Shown here piece by piece: positions 41,603 through 50,679 of a stretch of 64,000 nt of DNA; the stretch's first letter is position 1; each line of letters opens with the position of its first letter. The stretch covers positions 5,642,001 through 5,706,000 of the forward strand of contig NZ_CP080377.1 in NCBI RefSeq assembly GCF_019443505.1. Direction: 5' to 3'. A program made the translations under genes and the position numbers. A model generated the notes under the pieces. That model saw only the letters and a program-made list of their open reading frames with translations. It did not search any database and was not told where the DNA came from. Origin of the DNA: Janthinobacterium sp. PAMC25594. Lineage in GTDB: Bacteria; Pseudomonadota; Gammaproteobacteria; Burkholderiales; Burkholderiaceae_D.

Positions 41603-43393
41603 ATGCAAACTGCCATCTTGCCGCTGCCTGCACGGTCGCGCTCTCCCTTGTCGCGCCTGAACTGGTCGCGCGGCGTGGTCGTGACGATCACGCTGATCGC
41701 CATTTTCCTGCCGCTGTTCCTGATTTTTTACCAGAGCTTTTTGAACGCGCCGTTTTTCATGCCGGTGCGCGAATTCGGCTTTGACTCTTACCGTTTCATC
41801 TTCGATGATCCCGATTTCGCCATGGCCTTCAAGAATGGCCTGATGCTGGCCTTCGGCCTGACCGTCATCGCCGTGCCGCTGGGCGGCATGCTGGCCTTCC
41901 TGATGGTGCGCACCGATTTGCCGGGACGCGGCTGGGTCGCCCCTATGCTGCTGGTGCCCATTTTTGTGTCGCCGATGGTGATGGGCTTTGGCTATGTCGT
42001 CTCGATGGGGCCTGTGGGCTTTTACTCGATCTGGGCCAAGGAACTGCTCGGCTTCGTGCCCTGGAATATCTATTCCTTCACCAGCATCGTCATCATCGCC
42101 GGCCTGACGCACGTGCCGCACGTCTACCTGTATGCCTCGTCGGCACTGAAAAGCCTCGGTTCCGATGTCGAGGAAGCGGCCCGCGTGGCGGGCGCCTCGC
42201 CGATCCAGGTGATGCTGAATGTATCGCTGCCGATGATCATGCCGGCGCTGGCGTATGCGGGCGTGCTGGTGTTCTTCCTCGGCTTCGAAGTATTCGGCCT
42301 GGTGCTGGTGCTCGGTGATCCGGAAGGCCATCTGGTGCTGCCGACCTATCTGTACAAGCTGACGAACAAACTGGGCACGCCGTCGTACCACCTGATGGCC
42401 GCCGTCGCCGTCTGCCTGGTGATGGTGACCATGCCGCTGGTGATGATACAGCGCTGGCTGCTCAAGTCCGCCAACAAGTATGTGTCGATCAAGGGCAAGG
42501 GCGCGCGCAGCAAGGCCATGCCGCTGGGCCGCTGGAAGTGGCTGGCCTTTGCCTTGCTGGCGGGCTGGCTGATTTTTACCATCATCCTGCCGTTGACGGG
42601 CATCGTGCTGCGCTCCTTCGTGCAGTACTGGGGCGAAGGCGTGCACCTGGCCGACGTGCTGACCCTGCAGCATTTCCGCGATATTTTCGACCAGCCGTCG
42701 CTGGTGCGCGGCATCGTCAACACCATCCTGATCGGCGTCGTCGGCGGCGCGCTGGCCGTGGGTTGCTACAGCTTCATCGCGCTGGCCATGCACCGCAAGC
42801 AGGATGGCATCACGCGCCTGCTCGATTACAGCGTGCTGGTGCCGCGCGCCGTGCCGGGTCTCCTGGCCGGCCTGTCCTTCCTGTGGGTGTTCCTGTTCGT
42901 GCCGGCCTGGCTGGACGGCATGTTGAAAGGCATGGACAACGGCGTGGCCCTGTGGCTGAGCGGCCATGTGATCCCCGTGCTGCGCGAAGTGCGTTCGACC
43001 ATCTTCGCCCTGTGGCTGGCGTATTCGGTGGTGTGGATGGCCTATGGCATGCGCCTCATTTCCACCGCGCTGCTGCAGGTGGGGCCGGAACTGGAAGAGG
43101 CGGCGCGCGCCGTCGGCGCCAATCGCGGCCAGGTGACGCGCGACGTCACCCTGCCGCTGATCAAATACGGCTTGCTGGGCGCCTGGCTGATGGTGTTCCT
43201 GATCTTCGAGCGCGAATATTCGACGGGCGTGTACCTGCTCTCGCCGGGCACGGAAGTGATTGGCGCCATGCTGGTATCGCTGTGGGCCGGCGGCTCGACC
43301 GACCTGGTGGCGGCGCTGTCCTTCATCAATATCACCCTGGTGGCCATCGGCCTGGGCATCGCGCTGCGCTTCGGCGTCAAGCTGCATAACTAA
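41603..43393 (+). CDS. ABC transporter permease with two fused BPD domains (FbpB/AfuB type)
   Basis: A 596-residue inner-membrane permease. Two homologous halves each carry an EAA cytoplasmic loop: EEAARVAGASPIQVMLNVSL and EEAARAVGANRGQVTRDVTL. About 12 membrane segments are visible. I chose ATG 41603 (MQTAILPLP) over the longer in-frame start at 41573. Fused permeases are typical of the iron/AfuABC class. Genes for the binding protein and ATPase flank it. Confidence 0.9.
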   Translation: MQTAILPLPARSRSPLSRLNWSRGVVVTITLIAIFLPLFLIFYQSFLNAPFFMPVREFGFDSYRFIFDDPDFAMAFKNGLMLAFGLTVIAVPLGGMLAFLMVRTDLPGRGWVAPMLLVPIFVSPMVMGFGYVVSMGPVGFYSIWAKELLGFVPWNIYSFTSIVIIAGLTHVPHVYLYASSALKSLGSDVEEAARVAGASPIQVMLNVSLPMIMPALAYAGVLVFFLGFEVFGLVLVLGDPEGHLVLPTYLYKLTNKLGTPSYHLMAAVAVCLVMVTMPLVMIQRWLLKSANKYVSIKGKGARSKAMPLGRWKWLAFALLAGWLIFTIILPLTGIVLRSFVQYWGEGVHLADVLTLQHFRDIFDQPSLVRGIVNTILIGVVGGALAVGCYSFIALAMHRKQDGITRLLDYSVLVPRAVPGLLAGLSFLWVFLFVPAWLDGMLKGMDNGVALWLSGHVIPVLREVRSTIFALWLAYSVVWMAYGMRLISTALLQVGPELEEAARAVGANRGQVTRDVTLPLIKYGLLGAWLMVFLIFEREYSTGVYLLSPGTEVIGAMLVSLWAGGSTDLVAALSFINITLVAIGLGIALRFGVKLHN

Positions 43394-43415
43394 ATACAAA
43401 GACTGAGACCACATC

Positions 43416-44489
43416 ATGAATGAACTGACCGTCAATGAGCTGTACCTGGACTACGGCACCGGCGCTGCCGCCAACCAGATCCTGAAAGGTGTCTCGATGC
43501 ACCTGCAAAGAGGCGAAGTGGTCGCCTTGCTGGGGCCTTCGGGCAGCGGCAAGACCACCTTGCTGCGCGCCGTCGCCGGGCTGGAAAGTCCGAAGGCGGG
43601 CACGATCCAGATCGGCGAGCGCAATGTCTACGATGGCGCGAAACACTTCGAGATGCCGGCCGAACATCGCAACCTGGGCCTGGTGTTCCAGTCGTATGCG
43701 CTGTGGCCGCACAAGACCGTGTTCGACAACGTCGCCTACGGCCTCAAGTTGCGCAAGATGGGCAGCACGGAGATCGCCGCGCGCATCAAGGAAGTGCTGA
43801 CGCAGCTGGGCCTGGGGCACCTGGGCGAGCGCTATCCGCATCAGCTGTCCGGCGGCCAGCAGCAGCGCGTGGCGATCGCCAGGGCGCTGGTGTACAACCC
43901 GCCCGTGATCCTGCTCGACGAACCGCTGTCGAACCTCGATGCCAAGCTGCGCGAGGAAGCGCGCGCCTTCCTGCGCGAACTGATCGTGCGCCTGGGCCTG
44001 TCGGCCCTGATGGTGACGCATGACCAGGGTGAGGCGATGGCCATTTCCGACCGTATTTTGCTGCTCAATAACGGCAAGATCGAGCAGCAAGGCACGCCGC
44101 AAAGCATGTATGAAACGCCCGACACCCTGTTTACGGCCGAATTCATGGGCAGTAACAACCGCCTGCCCGGCAAGGTGGTGCAGCGCGACGGCAATCAGGT
44201 GCGGTTGCTGATCGACGGCGCCTCGATGCAGGGCGTGGCGCGCGGCGCCAACGTGGGCACGGAAGTGACGACCATGATCCGCGTCGAGGAGGTGAAGATC
44301 AGCGCCACGCAGGTGGACAACGCCATCGAACTGCCGCTGCTGACCTGCATGTACCTGGGCGACCGCTGGGAATGCCTGTTCGAGCGCGGCGGTGCCGAGA
44401 ATATCAGCCTGCGCGCGTATTCGCGCCACAAGCTCGAAGCGGGCAAGTACTGGCTGCACATGCCGGCCGATAAACTCTGGGTGTTTTAA
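43416..44489 (+). CDS. ABC transporter ATP-binding protein (FbpC/PotA type)
   Basis: A 357-residue ATPase with Walker A GPSGSGKTT, Q-loop LVFQSYALWPHKTVFDNV, signature LSGGQQQRVAIARAL, Walker B VILLDEPLSNLD and H-loop TH in LMVTHDQGEA. A C-terminal TOBE-like regulatory domain spans about residues 240-357. It energises the permease upstream. It is the last gene of the porin-TctC-ABC operon. No clear T-run hairpin follows. Confidence 0.92.
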   Translation: MNELTVNELYLDYGTGAAANQILKGVSMHLQRGEVVALLGPSGSGKTTLLRAVAGLESPKAGTIQIGERNVYDGAKHFEMPAEHRNLGLVFQSYALWPHKTVFDNVAYGLKLRKMGSTEIAARIKEVLTQLGLGHLGERYPHQLSGGQQQRVAIARALVYNPPVILLDEPLSNLDAKLREEARAFLRELIVRLGLSALMVTHDQGEAMAISDRILLLNNGKIEQQGTPQSMYETPDTLFTAEFMGSNNRLPGKVVQRDGNQVRLLIDGASMQGVARGANVGTEVTTMIRVEEVKISATQVDNAIELPLLTCMYLGDRWECLFERGGAENISLRAYSRHKLEAGKYWLHMPADKLWVF

Positions 44490-45146
44490 CGGTGCCGAGG
44501 TGGCCACGCTGGCGCGCAGTGTAGTGTTCTTGCTGCGCGGCGCTGGCCGCCTGGCCGCCTGGTCGGCGTTGCCCTGTGCCGCTTCTTGATGCCGCTGGCA
44601 TTGCTGACCGCTCCATTCTTTTCTCCGCTGACCAGGCAAGGCCGCCACAGTTGAATTGGCCGGCTGGAACTGGCATAAAGCAAACGCTCTGTATTGTCCT
44701 TGCTGCACACCCCATTAATCCTCGCGGCCGCCACGGGTGGGCAATATGTGCGTCCCCGTTTTTTGGGCTTTCCTTCTCGGCCGCCTGCTGGCCAGTCATA
44801 CCCGTTGGCTGCGTTTGCCGCGCCGCTGCGCCATGCTGCGTGTGTTATCTAAAAACAACGCTCGTATGGGCGGCATGTGCAGCTTATTTTGATTATTGAT
44901 AAAAAATACTATTTCTGAGAATGCCGACTTTCCATCGAAGACAATGGATGAAGGTGTTACAAATAGTAACTAAAGCGGTACATCCTTTTTAAAAACGTTT
45001 TGTATTTGCATTTAAAAAGTTGCCTCACGGCCATTTATTTTAGTTATTTTTACTTCCTTCGTTTATAATTTGAAAAGAACGCCGGCGGGGCTTTTTGCGC
45101 AGTTTTGACGTGAGTTCGCCCTTTTTTTGAGCTCAGGAAAATGCAT
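44490..45146. other. Long regulatory gap before the aryl-polyene cluster
   Basis: About 650 bp with no supported gene. The first 380 bp are GC-rich and may be decayed sequence; from about 44880 the DNA becomes strikingly AT-rich. A -10-like TATAAT lies at 45064-45069 (a weak -35 TAGTTA at 45041-45046), 70-80 bp before the first gene. A short motif GTTACAAATAGTAAC near 44953-44967 is an interrupted palindrome (GTTAC/GTAAC). I infer that this is the promoter region of the 18-gene cluster. Confidence 0.5.
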
Positions 45147-45908
45147 ATGCGCACCGATGGTGTCCGTTTTTCAATTGTCAGACATGCCGCCTGGGCGCCA
45201 GGCCTGGAAACGCCGCAGCAATGGCAGGCGTGGGCGCAAAGCGCCTTGCCCGTCGCGCCGATTGCTGCCGCTGGCGAGCCAGGCGTGCGTGCGATGGCGC
45301 CGATGCAGCGCCGCCGCGCCGGTCAGTTGGGCAAGATGGCGCTCGAAGTGGCGTACGCCTGCCTCGGCGAACAGCGCGATATTGCGCTCGTCTTTTGTTC
45401 TCGCCATGGCGAGGTGGCGCGCGCCGTCGAACTGTTGTCGGCGCTGGCCCAGGGCGAACCCTTGTCGCCGACGGCGTTCGGCATGGCCGTGCACAATGCC
45501 AGCGCAGGCCTGTTTTCCATCGCCCGCGCCGATACGGCCAATCAGCTGGCCGTCGCCGCCGGTGCGGCCAGCCTCGAGGCTGCGGTGATCGAAGCGTGCG
45601 GCTTGCTGGCCGATGGCGCGGCGCAGGTATTGCTGGTGCTGGCGGAGTGTCCCTTGCCAGTGCCATTCGAGGCCTTTGAAGACTGTCATGAGCAGCCGCA
45701 TGCGTTTGCCTGGCTGCTGCAGGCCGAGGATTCCCCGGGCACGGCGTTCAGCCTGACGTGGCGCGCCCGCGGCAGCGATGATGCGTTGGCGGCAGCCGCC
45801 GGCGCCATGCCGGGCAGTCTGGCCGTGTTGCGATTCATGCTCGGTGAGGTCAGCACGTTCGAGCATGCGGCCAACCGCCAGACATGGTGCTGGAGCCGCC
45901 ATGCATAA
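45147..45908 (+). CDS. Beta-ketoacyl synthase-like chain-length-factor protein (APE cluster)
   Basis: A 253-residue protein with a short ketoacyl-synthase-like N-terminal fold (Pfam Ketoacyl-synt_2 type), recognisable from MAPMQRRRAGQLGKMALEVA, FCSRHGEVARAVELL and MAVHNASAGLFSIAR. It lacks the catalytic Cys of true ketosynthases, so it is probably the chain-length-factor partner (ApeC-like) that sets polyene length together with a ketosynthase encoded later in the cluster. AGGA precedes ATG 45147 by eight bases; ATG 45141 is an alternative. It is the first gene of the cluster. Confidence 0.85.
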   Translation: MRTDGVRFSIVRHAAWAPGLETPQQWQAWAQSALPVAPIAAAGEPGVRAMAPMQRRRAGQLGKMALEVAYACLGEQRDIALVFCSRHGEVARAVELLSALAQGEPLSPTAFGMAVHNASAGLFSIARADTANQLAVAAGAASLEAAVIEACGLLADGAAQVLLVLAECPLPVPFEAFEDCHEQPHAFAWLLQAEDSPGTAFSLTWRARGSDDALAAAAGAMPGSLAVLRFMLGEVSTFEHAANRQTWCWSRHA

Positions 45909-46692
45909 GCTGGAGGTTGTTCGCGCCGGCCTATCGATAGGCTGGCGTACCATCGCGACCGCGCTCAGTTTTGTCGCCTTCGGCCTCGGTGGCTTGCTGC
46001 TGCGCGTGCTGGTGTTCCCCGTGCTGCAGGTGCTGGTGTGGCGGCGCGAGACGCGCATTGCCTGCGCGCGCGCCATCATCCGCTGGAGTTTTCGCTTGTA
46101 TATCGGCCTGATGCGTTTTCTCGGCGTGTTGCGCTATGACTTGCGCGGTCTGGATAAGCTGGAGCGGGGCGGCTTGCTGATCCTGGCCAATCATCCGACC
46201 CTGATCGACACGATTTTCCTGATGGCGTATGTCAGGCAGGCCGATTGCATCGTCAAGTCCGATTTGTGGAATAACCCGTTTACGGGCGGTCCCGTGCGCG
46301 CGGCCGGCTATATCAACAACACGGGCGGCGCCGAACTGGTGGACGCCTGCCTGGCATCGCTGGCACGCGGCAATAACCTGATCATTTTTCCGGAAGGCAC
46401 GCGCACGCCATGCAGCGGCGAGGTCGTGCTGAAGCGGGGCGCGGCGAATATCGCCGTGCGCGGCCGCCGCGACGTGACGCCCGTGCTGATACGTTGCCTG
46501 CCCAGAACCCTGGGCAAGGGCGAACCGTGGTGGCGCGTGCCGGCTCGCCGCGCGCATTTCGAGATCGCCGTGCAGGACGACCTGGCGATCGACGAGTTTA
46601 CCGGCGGTGGCGCCAGCGACGTCATGGCGGCGCGTACCTTGACCACTCATCTGCAACATTACTTTAGCGGGAAACAGGAACAACATGCTTGA
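45901..46692 (+). CDS. Lysophospholipid acyltransferase (PlsC-like, 1-acyl-G3P type)
   Basis: A 263-residue inner-membrane acyltransferase. A hydrophobic N-terminal segment (about residues 15-50) precedes the catalytic NHPTLIDT (HX4D) and the IIFPEGTRT block. The start at 45901 overlaps the previous gene by 8 bp. It probably transfers an acyl or polyene chain to a membrane lipid head (ApeD/ApeJ-like role). Substrate is inferred from context. Confidence 0.88.
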   Translation: MHKLEVVRAGLSIGWRTIATALSFVAFGLGGLLLRVLVFPVLQVLVWRRETRIACARAIIRWSFRLYIGLMRFLGVLRYDLRGLDKLERGGLLILANHPTLIDTIFLMAYVRQADCIVKSDLWNNPFTGGPVRAAGYINNTGGAELVDACLASLARGNNLIIFPEGTRTPCSGEVVLKRGAANIAVRGRRDVTPVLIRCLPRTLGKGEPWWRVPARRAHFEIAVQDDLAIDEFTGGGASDVMAARTLTTHLQHYFSGKQEQHA

Positions 46693-46939
46693 ACAAGAAG
46701 TGAAGGAACTGATCATCGAGGCGCTGCAACTGGAAGACATGAGCGCTGCCGATATCGATACGGATGCGCCCCTGTTTGTCGAGGGCCTGGGACTCGATTC
46801 GATCGATGCGCTGGAACTGGGCGTCGCCCTGCAAAAAAAATACGGCATTTCCCTGTCGGCCGATTCGGCCGATACGCGCCGCCACTTTGCCTCGGTACGG
46901 GCGCTGGCGGCCATGGTTGACACTCACAGAAAGAAGTAA
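46685..46939 (+). CDS. Acyl carrier protein 1 (APE cluster)
   Basis: An 84-residue ACP carrying the phosphopantetheine Ser S39 in GLGLDSIDAL. It is acidic, with a helical-bundle pattern. It overlaps the acyltransferase by 8 bp. In APE systems one ACP (ApeE-like) carries the growing chain. It is one of two tandem ACP genes, and which one loads the aryl starter is not determined by sequence. Confidence 0.92.
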   Translation: MLEQEVKELIIEALQLEDMSAADIDTDAPLFVEGLGLDSIDALELGVALQKKYGISLSADSADTRRHFASVRALAAMVDTHRKK

Positions 46940-46950
46940 GGAGCAGCAAA

Positions 46951-47226
46951 ATGGTAGATATGAGCGCAATGAGCCGCGATGAACTGTACGCATGGGTAGT
47001 GCAGCTGCTGGCCGAAATGTTCGAGCTTGATCCGGCGGCGCTGACGCCGCAGTCGAATCTGTATGCCGAACTCGATATCGACAGCATCGACGCGGTCGAC
47101 CTGGCGGTCAAGCTGAAGCAGCTGACGGGCAAGCGCCTGCAGCCGGAAGTGTTCAAGACCATCCGCACGATCGACGACGTGGTCGAGGCGCTGCGTGCGA
47201 TGTCGGTGTCGGAACAGGCGGCATAA
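46951..47226 (+). CDS. Acyl carrier protein 2 (APE cluster)
   Basis: A 91-residue ACP with Ser S45 in ELDIDSIDAVDL; RBS AAGGAG lies just upstream. The sequence is clearly different from ACP 1, so the pair is not a recent duplication. It is probably an ApeF-like second carrier. Confidence 0.92.
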   Translation: MVDMSAMSRDELYAWVVQLLAEMFELDPAALTPQSNLYAELDIDSIDAVDLAVKLKQLTGKRLQPEVFKTIRTIDDVVEALRAMSVSEQAA

Positions 47227-47229
47227 AGC

Positions 47230-47775
47230 GTGCTGCTCAATGCCGTCGCGCTACTGCTGACAGTACTGTATCCGCTGGCGATCTGGTTCGCGCATGGACA
47301 GGTCGAGCCGCGCTGGCTGGCGTTGTTGCTGCTGCTGGCCGTCGGCTGCCGCCTGCCGGCGCTGAAGTTGCAGCGCGCCGCGCGCTGGTCGGTGGCCGCC
47401 GCGCTGCTGCTGGTCGCCGTCGCCCTGTGGAGCAACCTGCTGCTGCCGCTGAAACTGTATCCGGTACTCGTTAACGCCGTCTTGCTGGCCACTTTCGGCT
47501 ACAGCCTGTGGGTGCCGCCGTCGGTGGTGGAACGCATGGCGCGTCTGCGCGAGAAAGATTTCCCCCCCTCGGCCGTGCGCTATACGCGCCGCGTGACGCA
47601 GGTCTGGTGCGGCTTTTTCATCGTCAATGGCGGCATCGCGCTGGGCACGGCACTGTGGGCCAGCGAAGCCGTCTGGTCGCTGTATACGGGCGTCATCGCG
47701 TATATCCTGATGGCCCTGTTATTTGGCGGCGAGTATCTCGTCCGCCTGCGTTTTAAGCGTTTGCATCATGCCTGA
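47230..47775 (+). CDS. COG4648-type membrane protein (APE cluster)
   Basis: A 181-residue inner-membrane protein with about five hydrophobic segments, in particular LLNAVALLLTVLYPLAIWF, LLLLLAVGCRLPALK and LYTGVIAYILMALLF, plus a cytoplasmic-type basic loop VERMARLREKDFPPSAVRYTRR. It starts at GTG 47230, 3 bp after ACP 2, and overlaps the ligase by 8 bp. The family is conserved in aryl-polyene clusters (ApeG-like) but has no known activity. Confidence 0.8.
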   Translation: MLLNAVALLLTVLYPLAIWFAHGQVEPRWLALLLLLAVGCRLPALKLQRAARWSVAAALLLVAVALWSNLLLPLKLYPVLVNAVLLATFGYSLWVPPSVVERMARLREKDFPPSAVRYTRRVTQVWCGFFIVNGGIALGTALWASEAVWSLYTGVIAYILMALLFGGEYLVRLRFKRLHHA

Positions 47776-49597
47776 AGTCCTCATGCCGGAAACCCATTCT
47801 CCGATTGATTCCCTTGCCCGCCTTGCGCTGGCCATGCGTGGCCGTACGCCAGCCATGCCGGTCGGCTGGCGCGATGGCGACGTGCTCGATCACGCGCATT
47901 TTGCCGCGCGCATGGAGGCGTGGGCCGGCTTGCTGGAGCGCCAGGCAGGCCGCCATTTTGCCTTGTACCTGGATGACAGCGTCGAGTTTGGCGCCGCCTT
48001 GCTGGGCGCCTGGCAGGTCGGCAAGACCATCTGGCTGACGGCCGATACGCTGCCGGCCAGCTGCGCCTCGCTGGCTGCGTCCGTGGATGGTTTCCTGGGG
48101 CAGTTCCCGGTCGCGCATGCGCCGTTGCCCCTGCCTGCCGACAGCCTGGCCGAGCGCGCATGGACAGTGCTCGCTGACGATTTTCCGGCGCTGGTGGTGC
48201 ATACCTCCGGCAGCACGGGCGCGGCGCAAGCCATGCCGAAAAAAATCTCGCAGCTGGCCAGCGAGGTAGCCACGCTGGAGCAGCTGTTTGGCGAGCACGC
48301 CGATGGCGCAGCCGTCGTCGCCACCGTCACGCACCAGCATATCTACGGCTTGCTGTTCAAGGTCCTGTGGCCATTGTGTGCGGGACGTGCCGTGCATGCG
48401 CACAGCGTGGACTATCCTGAGCAGCTGGCAGCCTTGCTGGCACGCGGTCCATGCGTGCTGGCCGCCAGTCCCGCGCACCTGAAGCGCCTGCCGGAACACC
48501 TGGACTGGTCTGGCGCCCGTGCGCATCTGCGCGCCGTGTTTTCCTCGGGTGGGCCGCTGGCCCTGGACAGTGCGCTGGCGGCGGGCAATCTGCTTGGCCG
48601 CGTGCCGCGCGAAATCTATGGCAGCTCGGAGACGGGCGGCGTGGCCTGGCGCCAGCGTGCTCCAGAGCGTTCTGACGACGAGAGCTGGCAAGGCTTTCCC
48701 GGCGTGGACTGGCGCTTGCTGGACGACGGCGCGCTGGAAGTGCGTTCGGCGCACCTGGCCGATGACGGCTGGCTATGCCTGGCCGACCGCGCGCGGCAAA
48801 CGGCGCCAGGACGCTTCCAGTTGCTGGGCCGCAGTGACCGCATCGTGAAGATCGAAGAAAAACGTATTTCTCTCAATGCCATCGAAGCGGCATTGCTGGC
48901 CACACCGCTGGTGCTGGACGCGCGCGTACTGCTGTGCGATGCGCCGGCTGGCGAGCGTCAGAAAGTGGCCGCCTTTATCGTCTGCAGCGCTGCCGGCCGG
49001 GCTCTGCTCGACGCGGAAGGCAAGCTGGCGCTGAACCGCCAGCTGCAAACGGCGCTGGGCGGCCAGGTCGACGCCGTTGCCTTGCCGCGCCGCTGGCGCT
49101 ACCTGGAACAACTGCCCATCAATGCGCAGGGCAAGACGACGCAGGCGCTGCTGCTGGCCTTGCTGGCGCAGGTGGACCAGCCGCCCCGCTTGCCGCAGGT
49201 GCAGCTGATCGAACGTTCGGCCGAAGGCGAAACGCCGCGGCTGCTGTTCGAGCTGCGCATACCCGCGAACCTGTTCTATTTCGATGGCCATTTCACGGGC
49301 GCGCCCTTGCTGCCCGGCGTGGTGCAAGTGGAGTGGGCGCTGCACTTTGCGCGCCAGCACCTGGCGCTGCCTGCGCGGTTCCGCGCCATGCATGCGCTGA
49401 AATTCCAGCAGCCGGTGCTGCCGGACCGGCCGGTGCGGCTGGCGCTCGAGTATGACGCGCTCAAGGCCAGCCTGCAGTTTCGTTATCTGTCGGACGCCGG
49501 CCAGCATGCCAGCGGCCGCATCCTGTTTCACCCGAATGCCGCTGCCGTTCCCGGTAGCGGCGCCGATACACCCATTCCAGCAGCGAGCGCATGTTAG
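47768..49597 (+). CDS. Aryl-ACP ligase fused to a FabZ/FabA-like hotdog dehydratase
   Basis: A 609-residue two-domain enzyme. The N-terminal AMP-dependent synthetase (about residues 1-470) has the P-loop-like VVHTSGSTGAAQAMPKKI, YGSSETGG and the C-terminal GKTTQ lysine; it should activate an aromatic acid such as 4-coumarate and load it on ACP (ApeH role). A C-terminal hotdog domain (about residues 490-609) has NLFYFDGHFTGAPLLPGVVQ, like FabZ (catalytic His in GHF; ApeI role). In E. coli-type clusters these are two proteins. ATG 47768 overlaps the membrane protein gene. Confidence 0.88.
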   Translation: MPEVLMPETHSPIDSLARLALAMRGRTPAMPVGWRDGDVLDHAHFAARMEAWAGLLERQAGRHFALYLDDSVEFGAALLGAWQVGKTIWLTADTLPASCASLAASVDGFLGQFPVAHAPLPLPADSLAERAWTVLADDFPALVVHTSGSTGAAQAMPKKISQLASEVATLEQLFGEHADGAAVVATVTHQHIYGLLFKVLWPLCAGRAVHAHSVDYPEQLAALLARGPCVLAASPAHLKRLPEHLDWSGARAHLRAVFSSGGPLALDSALAAGNLLGRVPREIYGSSETGGVAWRQRAPERSDDESWQGFPGVDWRLLDDGALEVRSAHLADDGWLCLADRARQTAPGRFQLLGRSDRIVKIEEKRISLNAIEAALLATPLVLDARVLLCDAPAGERQKVAAFIVCSAAGRALLDAEGKLALNRQLQTALGGQVDAVALPRRWRYLEQLPINAQGKTTQALLLALLAQVDQPPRLPQVQLIERSAEGETPRLLFELRIPANLFYFDGHFTGAPLLPGVVQVEWALHFARQHLALPARFRAMHALKFQQPVLPDRPVRLALEYDALKASLQFRYLSDAGQHASGRILFHPNAAAVPGSGADTPIPAASAC

Positions 49598-50679
49598 ATA
49601 AAAAATTCTCACCCGAACGCCAGACCGCCTTTGCCGCCCGTTACGAGGCGCAAAAAATCGCTTTCGGTCCCGTCGTCTTTCAATGCGTGCGCTATGCATG
49701 GAAGCGCGGCATGCTGCAGGCGCTGGCCGACACGGGCCACAGCGGCCTGACGGTTTCCGACATGGCCGCCAGCGGCCGCTGGACGGAATATGCGCTGAAG
49801 GTGGCGCTCGAATCGTGCCTGTCGGCCGGTGTCGTCTCGCTGCGCGATGGCGCGTACGTGCTCGATAAAGTCGGTTTTTGCATGCTGACGGACAGTATCA
49901 CCCAGGTCAACCTGGACTTCATGCATGACGTCTGCTACCAGGGCTTGTTTGACCTGGACCGTTCGCTTGACACCGAGCAGCCATTGGGACTGGCCGCGCT
50001 GGGTGACTGGCCCACCCTGTACCAGGGTCTGTCGGCGCTGTCGGAACCGGCCAAGGGCAGCTGGTTCGCCTTCGACCACCATTATTCCGACACCTCGTTC
50101 CCCGAGATTTTCCCGGACGTCTTCGCCACGGCACCGCGCCGCATCATGGATATCGGCGCCAATACGGGCAAGTTCGCCAGCGCGGCGCTGGCCTACCGTG
50201 CGGGCGTGGAACTGCACCTGGTCGACCTAGAGCGCCAGCTGGCGGTGGCCGACCGCACATTGACCGACGCGGGGGTGCGCGAGCGGGCCCATTTGCACGC
50301 CTGCGACCTGCTCGACGATGCTGCGCCGCTGCCGGCCGGCATGGACCTGATCTGGATGAGCCAATTCCTCAGCTGCTTTTCCGAGCCGGCCATCGCCAGC
50401 ATCCTGCGCCGCGTGGCGCAGGCGCTGGGGCCGAACGGCCAGGTGCTGATCATGGATACCTTCTGGGACCGCCAGCAATACGATATCGCCGCCTACTGCC
50501 TGATCAACACTTCGCCGTACTTCACGGCCATGGCCAGCGGTAACAGCAAGATTTACCAGAGCGCCGACTATATCCGCCTGGCGCAGGAGGCCGGCCTGGA
50601 GTTGCTGACCACGCGCGACGGCATCGGCTATTGTCATTCACTGCTGCGCTTTGGCCGCGCCGGAGCCGGCAGTGACTGA
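49591..50679 (+). CDS. SAM-dependent methyltransferase (aryl head group)
   Basis: A 362-residue class I methyltransferase. It has an N-terminal dimerisation/winged-helix region (LTVSDMAASGRWTEYALKVAL), then the SAM motif I RIMDIGANTGKFASAAL and a motif II-like acidic loop LHLVDLERQLAVADRTL. It is in the O-methyltransferase-like group and is probably ApeB-like, methylating the aromatic head. The start overlaps the ligase by 7 bp. Confidence 0.86.
   Translation: MLDKKFSPERQTAFAARYEAQKIAFGPVVFQCVRYAWKRGMLQALADTGHSGLTVSDMAASGRWTEYALKVALESCLSAGVVSLRDGAYVLDKVGFCMLTDSITQVNLDFMHDVCYQGLFDLDRSLDTEQPLGLAALGDWPTLYQGLSALSEPAKGSWFAFDHHYSDTSFPEIFPDVFATAPRRIMDIGANTGKFASAALAYRAGVELHLVDLERQLAVADRTLTDAGVRERAHLHACDLLDDAAPLPAGMDLIWMSQFLSCFSEPAIASILRRVAQALGPNGQVLIMDTFWDRQQYDIAAYCLINTSPYFTAMASGNSKIYQSADYIRLAQEAGLELLTTRDGIGYCHSLLRFGRAGAGSD

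Noticed and set aside
41585..43435. A 616-codon minus-strand frame opposite the ABC permease
   Set aside because: The His/Gln-rich translation is the reverse of membrane-helix codons, and the plus-strand permease is clearly real.
44576..44899. A 107-codon frame in the gap before the pigment cluster
   Set aside because: It has no RBS, no family signature, and runs into the AT-rich promoter region; composition is not gene-like.
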